Shown: positions 8,510-18,026, counted from the stretch's first letter. The stretch is DNA of 64,000 bases from CALBTQ01 sp036725605 (GCA_036725605.1 DAIMDW010000011.1:1-64000), one strand, 5' to 3'. Translations and numbers: made by a program. Notes: generated by a model from the letters alone, not told the origin.

Positions 8510-10864
8510 TTACTCGCCGATCGCCTCGCCCACCGTCGGCCGCGCCTTGATCAAAAGCGCCGCGACGATGTACACGGCCACGCCGGCCAGCACCGTGTTC
8601 TGGAAGCCGATGATCATCGCCAGCACCAGCGAGCAGATGCTGGCCAGCACGCCCATCGCGCCGTTGACCGCCCAGAACCACGCCTTGTCCGGATCGCCGA
8701 AGCGCAGCATTCCGGCCGGGAAGGCAAAGCCCATCAAAAATCCGGACGGCGCGAGAAACGTCACCGCCAGCGTCACCCGCCACGCGTAGGCCCAGCCCAG
8801 CGTCAGGTCGGTCACCGGTCGCAGGGCGACGTTGAGGGCCAGCAGGCCGAAGGGCAGCAACAGCGACCACGCCTGCACGCGCGCCAGGGCCACGCGCCCG
8901 GCCAGCAGCGAGCCGCACCCCGCGCCGAACAGCAGCGCGGCGATGACCACCGTCATCGCGTAACTGGGGTGCCCCAGGTAGAGAATGAACCGCTGGATCG
9001 CGCCGGTTTCCACCAGCATGAAGGCCACGCCGATCGCCGCGAAATACACGCTGCCGCGCCAGAACTGTTCGCCGTGTTTCAGCCGGCGGGCGAAGAAAAA
9101 CGGCGCGAAAAACAGCAGCAGCGCCAGCGCGATCACGATCAGCAGCAACCACTTGAGCAACACGATCGAGTGTTCGTTCGTCGAATTGAACGCGGCGACG
9201 CTTTTGTCGACCGGATCGAAAAACGAGATCGTCTGGAAGAAAAACGGATGATCGTCGACCGGCGAGGTCAAATCGATGCCCAGGTTGTCGGGCACGCCGT
9301 TGACCAGAAACGCGGCGAACAGCGACGGCGCGGGCCCGCCGGCGGGCGCCGGCCAGTGCACGAAGAAGCCGCGCGCGTCGGCGACGCTTTGCAGCCGAGC
9401 CAGCTCGTCGTCGGTCAGCGGCGTGCGCGAGACGAGCACCGTGGCGATCTTCCCCGCCGACACCACCGCCAGGTGCCGATTGGGCTCGGCGACGCCCTGC
9501 TGGGTCAGCATGCGTTGCGCCATCAGCGCGATGCGCGTGCCTTCGAGCTGCCGCCGCCCCTCGAACCAGCGGCTGATCGAAATCAAACCGGTGGGCGTCA
9601 GGCGTTGCCAGTAGAGCGTCAGCGCCTCGTGCGTGTACAGGTAATTTTCCGACAGCGCGTAGGCCCCGGCGGCGGTCGCCGTGTAGCTGTCGATCAGCGA
9701 AATCTGAATCAGGTCGTAACGGTGCGGCGTGCGCGTGAGGAAGCTGCGCCCCTCGTCGGCCACGGCCCGCACGCCCGGCAGGTCGTACACGCCGCCGGAC
9801 ACTTCGCGGAACGGACCGCGCAACGCGGCGATCGTGTGCTCGTTGAGCTCGACCGCGTCCACGCCCCGCGCGCCGGATTGCAGCGCGGTGACGATGTCGC
9901 GCCCGCCGCCCGCGCCGATCACGCAGACCTCGCGCGGCGGCCGCAGTTGGTAGCCGGCGCTGGTCACGTCGTAAAACAAATAGCCCAGGTCGTCGCCGCG
10001 TTCGCCCAGCGGGACGATCGCCGTGCCGGCCGCGCCGTCCTGCTCGATCCACGGTTGCACGACCGGCGGACCGTCGTACTTCGTCCCCAAACCCCAGCCG
10101 GTGAAACCGATGTTGGGAATCACCGTCAGGCGCGCGGTGGGCGTCCACTTTTCATACAGCAACTCTTTTTCCTGATAATCCTTGTTGTAGCGCAGCGTGA
10201 AGGGCTCGCCCCACAGCAGGCACAGCACCAGCGCCGCGCCCAGCACGGCGGCGAGCGGGCGGTATTGTTTGAGGATGAACAACACCAACACCGGCAGCAG
10301 GCCGGCCAGCGCGATGATGTGCGGCGTGGGCAGGCGGTGCATCAGCGGGATGATCATCAGCGCGCCGCAGGTCGCGCCCAGCAGGTCGGCCCCGTACATC
10401 GTCCCGATGCTCTTGCCGCGCGCCTGCAACAGCAGCAGGCAGACCACCGCGCCCAGGCTGAGCATCGCCGCGAGCACGGCCACGACGATCAGCAGCACGC
10501 CCGGCGGAAACAGGCTGCCCATGCCCTGGATGCGGCCGGTCCCGCGCGACAACAAGCCGCCGAGCTTGAAAATCAAAATCACCGACAGCGGCACGAACAG
10601 CGCCGTCGCCGTCAACGCGCGCGCCAGCGAACGTTCGCGCGGTGGGCGCAGCGCGTACCACACGCCGGGCGCGCCGATGCCCAGCATCGCCAGCGACACG
10701 GACAAAAACACGAAGTGGTACCACATCACCACGCTCAGGATCCGCGTGATGGCGACCTGGTAGCAGATCGACGCGCAGGAGATCAGCGCGATGACCAGGT
10801 ACAGCACCTTGGGCGGCGCGGGATCGGCGGCGCGGGACACAGGATCGGCGGCGGTTGACTGCAT
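8510..10864 (-). CDS. Membrane-embedded spermidine-synthase-like protein
   Basis: 784 residues. An N-terminal block of about seven membrane segments (to about residue 225) is followed by a soluble aminopropyltransferase-like fold: VCVIGAGGGRDIVTALQSGA (nucleotide loop), VDAVELNE (acidic ribose binder), and a YDLIQISLIDSYTAT region. A second membrane block of about six segments closes the protein. Large membrane spermidine/spermine-synthase-domain proteins of this layout are common in soil and aquatic bacteria; their substrate is mostly unproven and need not be a polyamine. The ribosome binding site is weak (tggaaat). Confidence 0.78.
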   Translation of the reverse strand: MQSTAADPVSRAADPAPPKVLYLVIALISCASICYQVAITRILSVVMWYHFVFLSVSLAMLGIGAPGVWYALRPPRERSLARALTATALFVPLSVILIFKLGGLLSRGTGRIQGMGSLFPPGVLLIVVAVLAAMLSLGAVVCLLLLQARGKSIGTMYGADLLGATCGALMIIPLMHRLPTPHIIALAGLLPVLVLFILKQYRPLAAVLGAALVLCLLWGEPFTLRYNKDYQEKELLYEKWTPTARLTVIPNIGFTGWGLGTKYDGPPVVQPWIEQDGAAGTAIVPLGERGDDLGYLFYDVTSAGYQLRPPREVCVIGAGGGRDIVTALQSGARGVDAVELNEHTIAALRGPFREVSGGVYDLPGVRAVADEGRSFLTRTPHRYDLIQISLIDSYTATAAGAYALSENYLYTHEALTLYWQRLTPTGLISISRWFEGRRQLEGTRIALMAQRMLTQQGVAEPNRHLAVVSAGKIATVLVSRTPLTDDELARLQSVADARGFFVHWPAPAGGPAPSLFAAFLVNGVPDNLGIDLTSPVDDHPFFFQTISFFDPVDKSVAAFNSTNEHSIVLLKWLLLIVIALALLLFFAPFFFARRLKHGEQFWRGSVYFAAIGVAFMLVETGAIQRFILYLGHPSYAMTVVIAALLFGAGCGSLLAGRVALARVQAWSLLLPFGLLALNVALRPVTDLTLGWAYAWRVTLAVTFLAPSGFLMGFAFPAGMLRFGDPDKAWFWAVNGAMGVLASICSLVLAMIIGFQNTVLAGVAVYIVAALLIKARPTVGEAIGE

Positions 10865-10951
10865 CGGTTATTTCCATCGATTGATTGTGGACTATTTCGG
10901 GTTTGCCCGATGGTAATGGATTTTCCCGGGCAACGCAAAACGGCGGCGGCA

Positions 10952-10983
10952 TAAAAAAATAGGGCGCTTCCGACGAAGCGCCC
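10952..10983 (-). terminator. Intrinsic terminator after tRNA-Ser genes
   Basis: Read on the minus strand, a 9-bp GC-rich stem (gggcgcttc against gaagcgccc, four-base loop) is followed by a T run. It lies just past the CCA end of tRNA-Ser(GCT) and probably ends a transcript containing both tRNAs. Confidence 0.85.
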
Positions 10984-10985
10984 GG

Positions 10986-11076
10986 TGGCGGAGAGAGAGG
11001 GATTCGAACCCTCGGCACGCGGTTAACGTGCACTCACTTAGCAGGCGAGCACCTTCGGCCACTCGGTCATCTCTCC
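10986..11076 (-). tRNA. tRNA-Ser (anticodon GCT)
   Basis: A class II tRNA with a long variable arm. Acceptor arms GGAGAGA and TCTCTCC pair fully, the discriminator is G and CCA is encoded. The anticodon loop reads ctGCTaa, decoding AGC/AGU. The T loop is GGTTCGAATCC. Confidence 0.95.
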
Positions 11077-11092
11077 GTAGCCGATCTCAAAA

Positions 11093-11177
11093 CGGAGGGA
11101 GAGGGATTCGAACCCCCGAGGCGTTGCCGCCCAGCGGTTTTCAAGACCGCCGCCTTCAACCACTCGGCCATCCCTCC
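11093..11177 (-). tRNA. tRNA-Ser (anticodon TGA)
   Basis: A class II tRNA with acceptor GGAGGGA paired to TCCCTCC, discriminator G and no encoded CCA (next bases TTT). The anticodon loop ctTGAaa decodes UCA-type serine codons. It lies 16 bases upstream of tRNA-Ser(GCT) on the same strand. The lower-GC block at 11290-16116 begins just upstream of it. Confidence 0.95.
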
Positions 11178-11358
11178 ACCGGCCGGTTGCGCTCGAATCG
11201 CGCACGCGCCGACCTCTCCCCGTCGCTGCAAAGAACCGTTCCGCAAAGCGGGGTATCCGTATAACATCCGCCACGTGGCAAGTCAACAATCTAGTGGCGG
11301 GGGGCGGCGGATGGCTGTCGGCAACTGATTTCCGCCGGAGTCTCCCGCAGAGGTGCGC

Positions 11359-11460
11359 TTGTCGTATTGCATATTTATTTTACGACAATTTTATCATAAT
11401 TCATATTGACAACGAGCAAGTGGTAAATGACAATGATCCGCCTATGAACGGGTGGTAACC
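11359..11460 (+). promoter_or_regulatory. Promoter and inverted repeat upstream of the HD gene
   Basis: An 8-bp perfect inverted repeat (ttgtcgta at 11359-11366, tacgacaa at 11381-11388) sits before a promoter with TTGACA at 11406-11411, a 17-bp spacer and GACAAT at 11429-11434. The repeat could be an operator, which would mean the HD-KaiC pair is regulated; that is inference. Confidence 0.5.
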
Positions 11461-12948
11461 ATGTCATCACTACGTGAAAGATTATTGGCACTGGATGAAG
11501 TGTCCAAGCTGCGTCTGTTTCCCGTGTTCAAAAACATCGAGGATTTGGCCCTGCGCTGGATCACCGCGATGTCCGACGACGGCGCCAGTCATCGAGGACT
11601 GACACACATTCAGAACGTCGAACGCATCTGCAACGACATCATTTTCCATGAATACGGAGAAATCATTCTCACGCAAGCGGAAATATTCATTTTGCTGAGT
11701 GCTGTTTTGTTGCATGACATCGGGCGGATGATCGAAACGGAGAAAAGCGAAGACAGATCAGCTCAAATTGGCGAAATAATCCAGGTGATCAAACAAAAGG
11801 GAATTGGTCGGGAATTTTTCAAGGACTGGGACGAGCAGCGCGTCGCCTCGGCGATCAAAAGTTATCGAAAGAGAAAAAAATATTCGAAAAATGAGATGCA
11901 GCGATTGTATCAAAGTATTTACCAAGTACCCCACCCCTTGTTTTCCTATTACTTGATCGTCAATCACTCGAACGAAAACGGCATCTACGACAATCACATC
12001 GCCGAATACATCGCGCTGGTTTCTCTTTTGCACAACCGCCAGATCGCTCAGTATTTTATCGACAAGCATTACATCGAAACGCAATACAACGAGATGTTCG
12101 GTCCCATTCGTATCGCCTGGCTGGCCGCCATTCTTTCCCTGGCCGATGAAATGGATATGTCGTATTTTCGCACGCTGCCGACGTTCCTTTCCTCGCCTAC
12201 GGCGAACAACAACCGGTTGAAAGCCGCGCTTCGTCGCGGCATCACCGGCTGCTCGATTCAACGCGAGGCGCACATGATCGTCATTCATCCCTCGGCGGAA
12301 TTCGTACAGCAGGAATTACGGGCCAAACCGGCACGGCCGAAAAACCTGGCCGGTCGGTTCGTTAGCGATGTGCGCAACAAAAAAGAATTGATTCGCGTCT
12401 GGTGGCCGTATCTGAAACAGATGGATTTGGAGATTTTCGATTGTCGGGTGGCGTACAAGGGACATCTGTTGGGCCTGAACGACGGCAAGCTGCAAATTAC
12501 CACCGAGCCTCATTTCACCGGATTCAAGATGAAGAACGTTTTCGACGCCATGTTCCGCTTGCGCTTCGGCGTGTTCGGCAAGTCGTTTTTCAACTGGAAA
12601 ATGCTCAGCAATGAAAGCGGGATTCAGGATGTCGACCAATTGAAAATGATCGTCGGTCGTCTGGGGATGATCGCCAAATTATGGAACAACCCGGATTCAT
12701 TGCAGGATTTTCCCCACAGCGTGTCGAACCAGATGGGAACGATCCGACGGATGAAAAACGAGTTTTTGAACGAAAACGCCTTGGCCAACTGTGCCATGAA
12801 AATCATTCCCATGGATGGCGAATGGACAATCAACATCCAATTCCAGTTTAAAAAAGGCGCCAAACAGAAAGATCTCAATCCGGAAGATATCAAGGAAAAC
12901 TGCCGTACGGTGGTCAAAATATTTTTACCCCCGGAAAGCCGGGACTAG
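11461..12948 (+). CDS. HD-domain (metal-dependent phosphohydrolase-like) protein
   Basis: 495 residues from the ATG after a gggtgg site (a GTG three codons upstream is possible). The N-terminal 240 residues form an HD domain with candidate metal ligands H49 (GLTHIQNV), H85-D86 (LLHDIGR), H191 (SLLHN) and D229 (ADEMD). The sequence is closest in feel to HD domains found with conflict systems rather than to RelA or dGTPase. Residues 240-495 are unrecognised. GC is clearly lower than the flanks. It is followed after nine bases by the KaiC-like ATPase, so the two are one operon and probably one system. It may hydrolyse a nucleotide or nucleic acid; the substrate is unknown. Confidence 0.75.
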   Translation: MSSLRERLLALDEVSKLRLFPVFKNIEDLALRWITAMSDDGASHRGLTHIQNVERICNDIIFHEYGEIILTQAEIFILLSAVLLHDIGRMIETEKSEDRSAQIGEIIQVIKQKGIGREFFKDWDEQRVASAIKSYRKRKKYSKNEMQRLYQSIYQVPHPLFSYYLIVNHSNENGIYDNHIAEYIALVSLLHNRQIAQYFIDKHYIETQYNEMFGPIRIAWLAAILSLADEMDMSYFRTLPTFLSSPTANNNRLKAALRRGITGCSIQREAHMIVIHPSAEFVQQELRAKPARPKNLAGRFVSDVRNKKELIRVWWPYLKQMDLEIFDCRVAYKGHLLGLNDGKLQITTEPHFTGFKMKNVFDAMFRLRFGVFGKSFFNWKMLSNESGIQDVDQLKMIVGRLGMIAKLWNNPDSLQDFPHSVSNQMGTIRRMKNEFLNENALANCAMKIIPMDGEWTINIQFQFKKGAKQKDLNPEDIKENCRTVVKIFLPPESRD

Positions 12949-12957
12949 GGAACCGCC

Positions 12958-14799
12958 ATGGGAAATCCGATCTTCATCGATACCGGAAATCAAAACCTGA
13001 ATCGATTGATTGATGAATACTTTGAAAAGCAGGGGGCGCGCGGAATCCTCTTGCCTTCGAAAGACGAAGGCGATTGGTTCACGCGCGGCATTGCCGTGCT
13101 GGTCAAAGGTCCGGCGGGCCTGGGCAAATCCACGTTGGCTCTGGAAATCCTGTCCAATATGTTCATCCCGGAAAAAAAGGAGGCGGCGCAAAACAAGGGT
13201 GTGTGCGTGTATTACTCGCTGGAGCAGACCATTTCCGTCCTGGTGCAGAACGCCGGCAGTTTGTTACAGCGGGACAAACTCCAATTTCGGCCGTTGGAGG
13301 AAATCATTCTTTCGGCCCCGGACAGCAAGAGCGTTTATGACGAAAAATCGGCTCGGCGCAAATTTTTCAACGAATTGATCAAGTCGTCGAAACGGGAGCG
13401 AACGGTAATTTTCCCCCGCCTTTCGCCGCGGTTCATTATGGAAAGCGAACAGGGCGACGAAAACGTTTTCTGGCAACGTTACAAACAGATCGCGCGGATG
13501 ATCGAGGAGTCGAGCCAGGAAGGAAACCGGATCCTGGCGCTGGCGTTGGACAATATCAACGTGTTCACCAACGATCCGCTCAACCGCGAGCAGGTCTACC
13601 GGTTGTTCAATCTGCTCGCCGGCAATATTCCGCTGAGCATTCTGCTGTGCGAGGAGGACAATCACTCGCCTACCGAACGAAATCATCTGGTGCCGGACGC
13701 GGAATTCCTGGCCGATATCATCATCGAGTTCGCCTGGGATGTGCGCAACGATTACAAAATCAAAACGATTCAATTGCAGAAAAACCGGTACCAACGTCAT
13801 GTGTTGGGCCGGCATCCGTTCAAGATTCGCAAACCGCCGGAGCCGGAAAAGAAAGGCGGCAAACGCGAGCCGGCGGTCAATATTTATCTTTCCATGCACC
13901 ACCAGATCATTCTGGCCAAACGACAACAAACCGAGGAGCAAAAGTCGTCGCGCCTCATTTCCTTCGGTATTCAAGGGGTGGACGAGCTGATCGACGCCCA
14001 AAAAGCGAAAAGACAAAAGCGCAAGGAAGTATTCGATTATCGCAGTTGTCTGATCATCGACGGTGAACGCGGCACCCACAAATTCGCCATTGCGATCAAT
14101 TATCTGTTCGCCGGGTTGCGCAACGGCGAGGACGCCCTGATCATCAACCTGGGCGGGGAAATCGATATGAATCGCCTGCCGCAGGAAGAGGACAGATTGA
14201 TCGTTGAGCAGGTTCTCCATAAGAAAGTCGAGAAATATGTTATCAGCTCTTATAAAAATATAGTCGGCAAAAACCATATTCACATTCTGACGTTCGACCC
14301 GGGCTTCTTGCTGCCGGAAGAGTTTATGTTCTTCGTCGACCAGTTCATCAACAACCATCCAACAATCAAACGCGTGTTGTTCAACAGCACCGTTCATTTG
14401 CCTTTGCGTTTCCCGGCCTTGTACTCCGAGCAGATTTTTCTGCCGATGCTGATCAACTATTTGAAAAGCAAAAACATCGGCGCGCTGCTGATCTCCACCC
14501 GCAACAAAAGCGTGGATAACGATTTCCAGTTCGGACTCAACGCGATGGCCGATATCATCATCACGCTCGACCTGCTGGATCGGCACAAAAACAACATCCA
14601 AATTGCGCCGCAGGACGAATGGTTGCTGAAAGAGTTCGCTCCGCACGATTGGTTGACCGATCTCAAGCACAAGGCGATTGTGATTTCCGCCGACAACATC
14701 ACCGGCAAAGTTTACGAAAAACGATGGAAGTTGGTGTTCATCAAAGAGCGGGGCGAACATCAAAATGTCATCAAATTGATCGACTTCTCCATCCAATGA
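12958..14799 (+). CDS. Double KaiC-like RecA-fold ATPase
   Basis: 613 residues with two KaiC/RadA-like domains. Domain 1 has Walker A GPAGLGKST (51-59), YYSLEQT (85-91) at the catalytic-Glu site, a Walker B strand ILALALDNI (D198), and a typical KaiC end KNRYQRHVLGRHPFKI (275-290). Domain 2 (about 330-613) has a degenerate P-loop GERGTHKF (369-376) with the Ser/Thr lost, so it is probably structural. KaiC-like ATPases form hexameric rings. The nine-base gap to the HD gene suggests that the ring regulates or delivers substrate to the HD enzyme. Circadian function is unlikely, as there is no kaiA or kaiB nearby. Confidence 0.8.
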   Translation: MGNPIFIDTGNQNLNRLIDEYFEKQGARGILLPSKDEGDWFTRGIAVLVKGPAGLGKSTLALEILSNMFIPEKKEAAQNKGVCVYYSLEQTISVLVQNAGSLLQRDKLQFRPLEEIILSAPDSKSVYDEKSARRKFFNELIKSSKRERTVIFPRLSPRFIMESEQGDENVFWQRYKQIARMIEESSQEGNRILALALDNINVFTNDPLNREQVYRLFNLLAGNIPLSILLCEEDNHSPTERNHLVPDAEFLADIIIEFAWDVRNDYKIKTIQLQKNRYQRHVLGRHPFKIRKPPEPEKKGGKREPAVNIYLSMHHQIILAKRQQTEEQKSSRLISFGIQGVDELIDAQKAKRQKRKEVFDYRSCLIIDGERGTHKFAIAINYLFAGLRNGEDALIINLGGEIDMNRLPQEEDRLIVEQVLHKKVEKYVISSYKNIVGKNHIHILTFDPGFLLPEEFMFFVDQFINNHPTIKRVLFNSTVHLPLRFPALYSEQIFLPMLINYLKSKNIGALLISTRNKSVDNDFQFGLNAMADIIITLDLLDRHKNNIQIAPQDEWLLKEFAPHDWLTDLKHKAIVISADNITGKVYEKRWKLVFIKERGEHQNVIKLIDFSIQ

Positions 14800-14904
14800 T
14801 CGGGGAGACAAACCGTCGGCCCGAACCTGTCCCCTCCGCGCCTTGCAATTATTAATTGCGATGGGAATAATCATCTCGAATGGATGGGGATAAAGGATGG
14901 GGGC

Positions 14905-16116
14905 ATGAAGCGACTCAAGGAATTTTTAAAAATGGTTTTCTCGCCGGCAATCCGCTTGTGCCAATCGGTCGGCTCGTATTTCAATAACGATCAATATACC
15001 CAGTCACGCAAAATGATTGTGCCTTCGCGTCGCAAGACGTTTTTGAAGATCTCCATTGCCGCATTGTTCGGCCTACTGTTGGTCGTTGCCTTCGGTTACA
15101 TTTTTTATCGCTATGCGCCAAGTAAAGATCACGCCGACGGCGTTTGGGCATTGATCTACAACAACGCTCCCTGGACGCTGCTCACGGCTTTGGCCACCGC
15201 GCCCGCACTGCTGCTCACCTGGTACTGGCGTACCTTTCACAAAGAAGCGGAACTACGCACCGCGCAGGAAGGACAGGTAACCGAACGCTTCATTAAAGCA
15301 GTGGAACTGCTCGGACAAAAAAGTCCTGCTATTAAATTAGGCGCAATTTACGCCCTCGAACGCATTGCCAAAGATTCCCGCGACGACCACTGGACGGTTA
15401 TGGAAACACTGGCGGCGTTCATTCGGCAGAATGCGCCGTATGATCCGCCAAGGAATGAAGAAGGCGATATTGTGGAATACGATTGCCCGCCGGTAAGCGC
15501 AGAAATTCGTAATTGTATTCAAGCTGCGTTGACCGTTATCGGGCGGCGTCGGACGGATGTGGAGGAGAAGGATCGAATTGATCTGAAAAAAACCAACTTG
15601 CAAGGCATGCGAATTAAAGAAAATTTTGCGAGGGCGGATTTTAAAGAGGCAAATCTTAATAAAGCGGATTTATGGAAAGCCAACCTGCAATGGGCGAATT
15701 TGATTGAGGCCAACCTGCAAGGGGCGGTTTTGAGAGACGCCAACCTGCAAGGGGCAGGGTTATATAAAGCCAACCTGCAAGGGGCGTATTTGGATGTTGC
15801 CAACCTGCAAGGGGCGGATTTAGAGAACGCCAACCTGCAAGGGGCGAGACTGTTGGCTGCCAACCTGCAAGGGGCGGGTTTGATGGATGCCAACCTGCAA
15901 GGATTGTATTTGGGAAGAGCCAAACTGCTAGGGGCGAAATACAATAAAAAAACAACAATTTTCCCTAGTAAATTCGATCCCGAAAAAAATGGAATGATCT
16001 TGGTTAATGATTGGGGCGTCCCCATCCCCGAAACACCAAAACCCGAAACGTCCGCCCCCGAATCGGCTGACGAAGAGGCCAGCGCCCTGGCGCCGGATGA
16101 GGAGGGCGAGGAGTAG
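14905..16116 (+). CDS. Membrane pentapeptide-repeat protein
   Basis: 403 residues starting at the ATG after AAAGGA (an in-frame ATG seven codons upstream is less well placed). Two membrane segments (about 44-70 and 92-115) precede a conserved helical part (RFIKAVELLGQKSPAIKLGA, IYALERIAKDS, DDHWTVMETL). A right-handed beta-helix of A(N/D)LxxA pentapeptides follows, about 12 decapeptide pairs, and then an acidic Pro/Glu-rich tail. Homologous layouts are common; their role is unknown. It lies 105 bases after the KaiC gene and shares its lower GC, so it may belong to the same acquired block, though it could be independent. Confidence 0.85.
   Translation: MKRLKEFLKMVFSPAIRLCQSVGSYFNNDQYTQSRKMIVPSRRKTFLKISIAALFGLLLVVAFGYIFYRYAPSKDHADGVWALIYNNAPWTLLTALATAPALLLTWYWRTFHKEAELRTAQEGQVTERFIKAVELLGQKSPAIKLGAIYALERIAKDSRDDHWTVMETLAAFIRQNAPYDPPRNEEGDIVEYDCPPVSAEIRNCIQAALTVIGRRRTDVEEKDRIDLKKTNLQGMRIKENFARADFKEANLNKADLWKANLQWANLIEANLQGAVLRDANLQGAGLYKANLQGAYLDVANLQGADLENANLQGARLLAANLQGAGLMDANLQGLYLGRAKLLGAKYNKKTTIFPSKFDPEKNGMILVNDWGVPIPETPKPETSAPESADEEASALAPDEEGEE
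15679..15933 (+). repeat. 30-bp tandem DNA repeats inside the pentapeptide gene
   Basis: The block gccaacctgcaaggggcg recurs at exact 30-bp spacing about eight times, with 12 variable bases in between. Each unit encodes two pentapeptides (ANLQG plus a variable one). Near-identity at synonymous sites shows recent expansion or gene conversion rather than old protein repeats. Confidence 0.9.
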
Positions 16117-16706
16117 CCTTCGGCGGGCGCGGCCCCGGTTGGCCGATCCTGGGCAGGCACGGGGGCCTGCCCCTACCGGTAGGGGCAACCCCCTGTGGTT
16201 GCCCAAGGCCCAAACAAACGAAGGGATCCACTTTTTCGTCATGCCCGCGCAGGCGGGCATCCAGGACCAGCCGATGCTTTTCCTGACCTTATTCTAAAAG
16301 GAAGGCCGCACTTTGCGCGGCGGTAAAGGAATCCTGGAACCTCGGGTCGAGCCCGAGGATGACCAGGAATAATTCCTGGACCTGACATTGCTTTAATTAG
16401 GCGGAACCTCGGCCGGCGCTGACGCGCGCGAAATCAGGTGCTCATCGTCGCCGGATCCTCGGGTCGAGCCCGAGGATGACAAAGAAAAAATACCCACCTG
16501 CATACGCCTGCATAAAATGCGGAATATATGCGCGAAAAGCGTTATATTATGCGGGCGGAAAAAGACCTGGCCGAAATGCATACTCTGCTTGACAGCAAAC
16601 CCTAAGCGGTTAGAATTTTGCTGCTTCGGCGCGGCGGCATGCGCCGGGCAACTGGAAGAATAACGGTACGACACCGCAGGAAACTTCAGCGCAAAGGAGC
16701 GAATCC
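16117..16706. repeat. Intergenic region with several palindromic repeats
   Basis: No gene is supported. It holds a perfect 20-bp palindrome (16168-16187, tgcccctaccggtaggggca) and two copies of cctcgggtcgagcccgagg (16340-16358 and 16457-16475), each followed by atgac. Between them is a catgcccgcgcaggcgggcat-like hairpin near 16241-16260. These look like REP-type dispersed elements. The promoter of the 16707 gene should lie near the right end, but no clear box is seen. Confidence 0.7.
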
Positions 16707-18026
16707 ATGTCAGTCAGAAAGGTCGTCATCGCCGGGGCCGGGGGCCGCGATTTCCACAACTTCAATCTCAATTTCCGCGACAACGAAAACGTGCGCGTGA
16801 TCGCCTTCACCGCCACGCAGATCCCGCACATCGACGACCGCCGCTACCCGCCGGAGTTGGCCGGCCCGCTGTATCCCGAGGGCATTCCGATCGTGCCGGA
16901 AGAAGACATGCCGCGCCTGATCGAGCAGGAAGGCGCCGAGGAAGTCATCCTCGCCTACAGCGACCTGAGCCACCAGTACGTGATGGAGCTGGCCGCCGCG
17001 ATCAACGCGCTGGGCGCCGACTTCACGCTGATGGGCGCCAACAAAACGATGCTCAAATCCAACAAGCCGGTCGTGTCGATCTGCGCGGTGCGCACCGGTT
17101 GCGGCAAAAGCCAGACCACGCGCCGGGTGGTCAAGCTGCTGCAGGCCGCGGGCAAGAAGGTCGTGGCGATCCGCCATCCGATGCCCTACGGCAACCTGGT
17201 CAAGCAGAAGGTGCAGCGCTTCGCCGAGCTGGCCGACCTGGACAAGCACGAGTGCACGATCGAGGAGCGCGAGGAATACGAGCCGCACATCGTCAACGAC
17301 ATCGTCGTGTACGCGGGCGTCGATTACGGCGCCATTCTGGAGCAGGCCGAGCGGGAAGCCGACGTGATCATCTGGGACGGCGGCAACAACGACACGCCGT
17401 TTTACGCGCCCGATCTGGAGATCACCGTGGCCGATCCGTTGCGGCCGGACCACGAACGGACCTACTATCCGGGGTTAACCAACATAATGCGCGCCGACGC
17501 GGTGATCATCAACAAGGTCGTTTCCGCCGACGGCGAGTGCATCGAGATGGTGCGTGAGAACGTGCAGCACTTCAATCCGCGGGCGACGATCATCGAGGCG
17601 GCCAGCCCGCTGTTCATCGAAAACGGCATCGACCTGCGCGGCAAGAAAGTGCTGTGCATCGAAGACGGCCCGACGGTGACCCACGGCGGCATGATGTTCG
17701 GCGTGGCGATGCTCGCGGCGCAGCGTTTCGGCGCCGAGCCGGTCGATCCGCGCCCCTATCTGCAGGGCGAGTATGTTGACGTTTTCGAAAAATACCAGCA
17801 CATTGAAGACCTGCTGCCGGCGATGGGCTACGGCGAGCAGCAGATTCGCGATTTGCAGGCGACCGTCGACGCGGTCGAGTGCGACGCGGTGATCATCGGC
17901 ACGCCGATCGACTTGCGGCGGCTGGTGGACTTCAAAGACAAGCCGACGGTGCGCGTCACCTACGAACTGCAGGAAATCGGCAAGCCCGACCTGGCCGATG
18001 TGCTGCGCGGGAAAGGATTCATTTGA
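16707..18026 (+). CDS. Cyclic 2,3-diphosphoglycerate synthetase-like P-loop protein
   Basis: 439 residues. The family, named from archaeal enzymes that cyclise 2,3-bisphosphoglycerate using ATP, has bacterial members of unproven substrate. Visible are a Rossmann start VVIAGAGGRDFHNFN, a P-loop VRTGCGKSQTTR (about 130-141), VIIWDGGNNDTPFY as the acidic strand, and a late VTHGGMMFGVAM motif. AAAGGAG precedes the ATG. Its TGA overlaps the next ATG, so translation of the secreted protein downstream is coupled. Confidence 0.8.
   Translation: MSVRKVVIAGAGGRDFHNFNLNFRDNENVRVIAFTATQIPHIDDRRYPPELAGPLYPEGIPIVPEEDMPRLIEQEGAEEVILAYSDLSHQYVMELAAAINALGADFTLMGANKTMLKSNKPVVSICAVRTGCGKSQTTRRVVKLLQAAGKKVVAIRHPMPYGNLVKQKVQRFAELADLDKHECTIEEREEYEPHIVNDIVVYAGVDYGAILEQAEREADVIIWDGGNNDTPFYAPDLEITVADPLRPDHERTYYPGLTNIMRADAVIINKVVSADGECIEMVRENVQHFNPRATIIEAASPLFIENGIDLRGKKVLCIEDGPTVTHGGMMFGVAMLAAQRFGAEPVDPRPYLQGEYVDVFEKYQHIEDLLPAMGYGEQQIRDLQATVDAVECDAVIIGTPIDLRRLVDFKDKPTVRVTYELQEIGKPDLADVLRGKGFI

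Noticed and set aside
8969..10858. A 629-codon plus-strand frame opposite the spermidine-synthase-like gene
   Set aside because: Its composition (His/Arg/Gln-rich) is that of an antisense shadow, and the minus-strand protein has clear motifs.
15679..15933. 30-bp periodic repeats resembling a CRISPR array
   Set aside because: No unique spacers of equal length; the repeats are in frame and encode the beta-helix.
15656..15958. A minus-strand frame of repeated PLAGW units
   Set aside because: Antisense of the 30-bp pentapeptide repeats; no ribosome site.
11290..16116. Circadian kai system
   Set aside because: No kaiA or kaiB, and the second P-loop is degenerate; the KaiC fold alone does not imply a clock.
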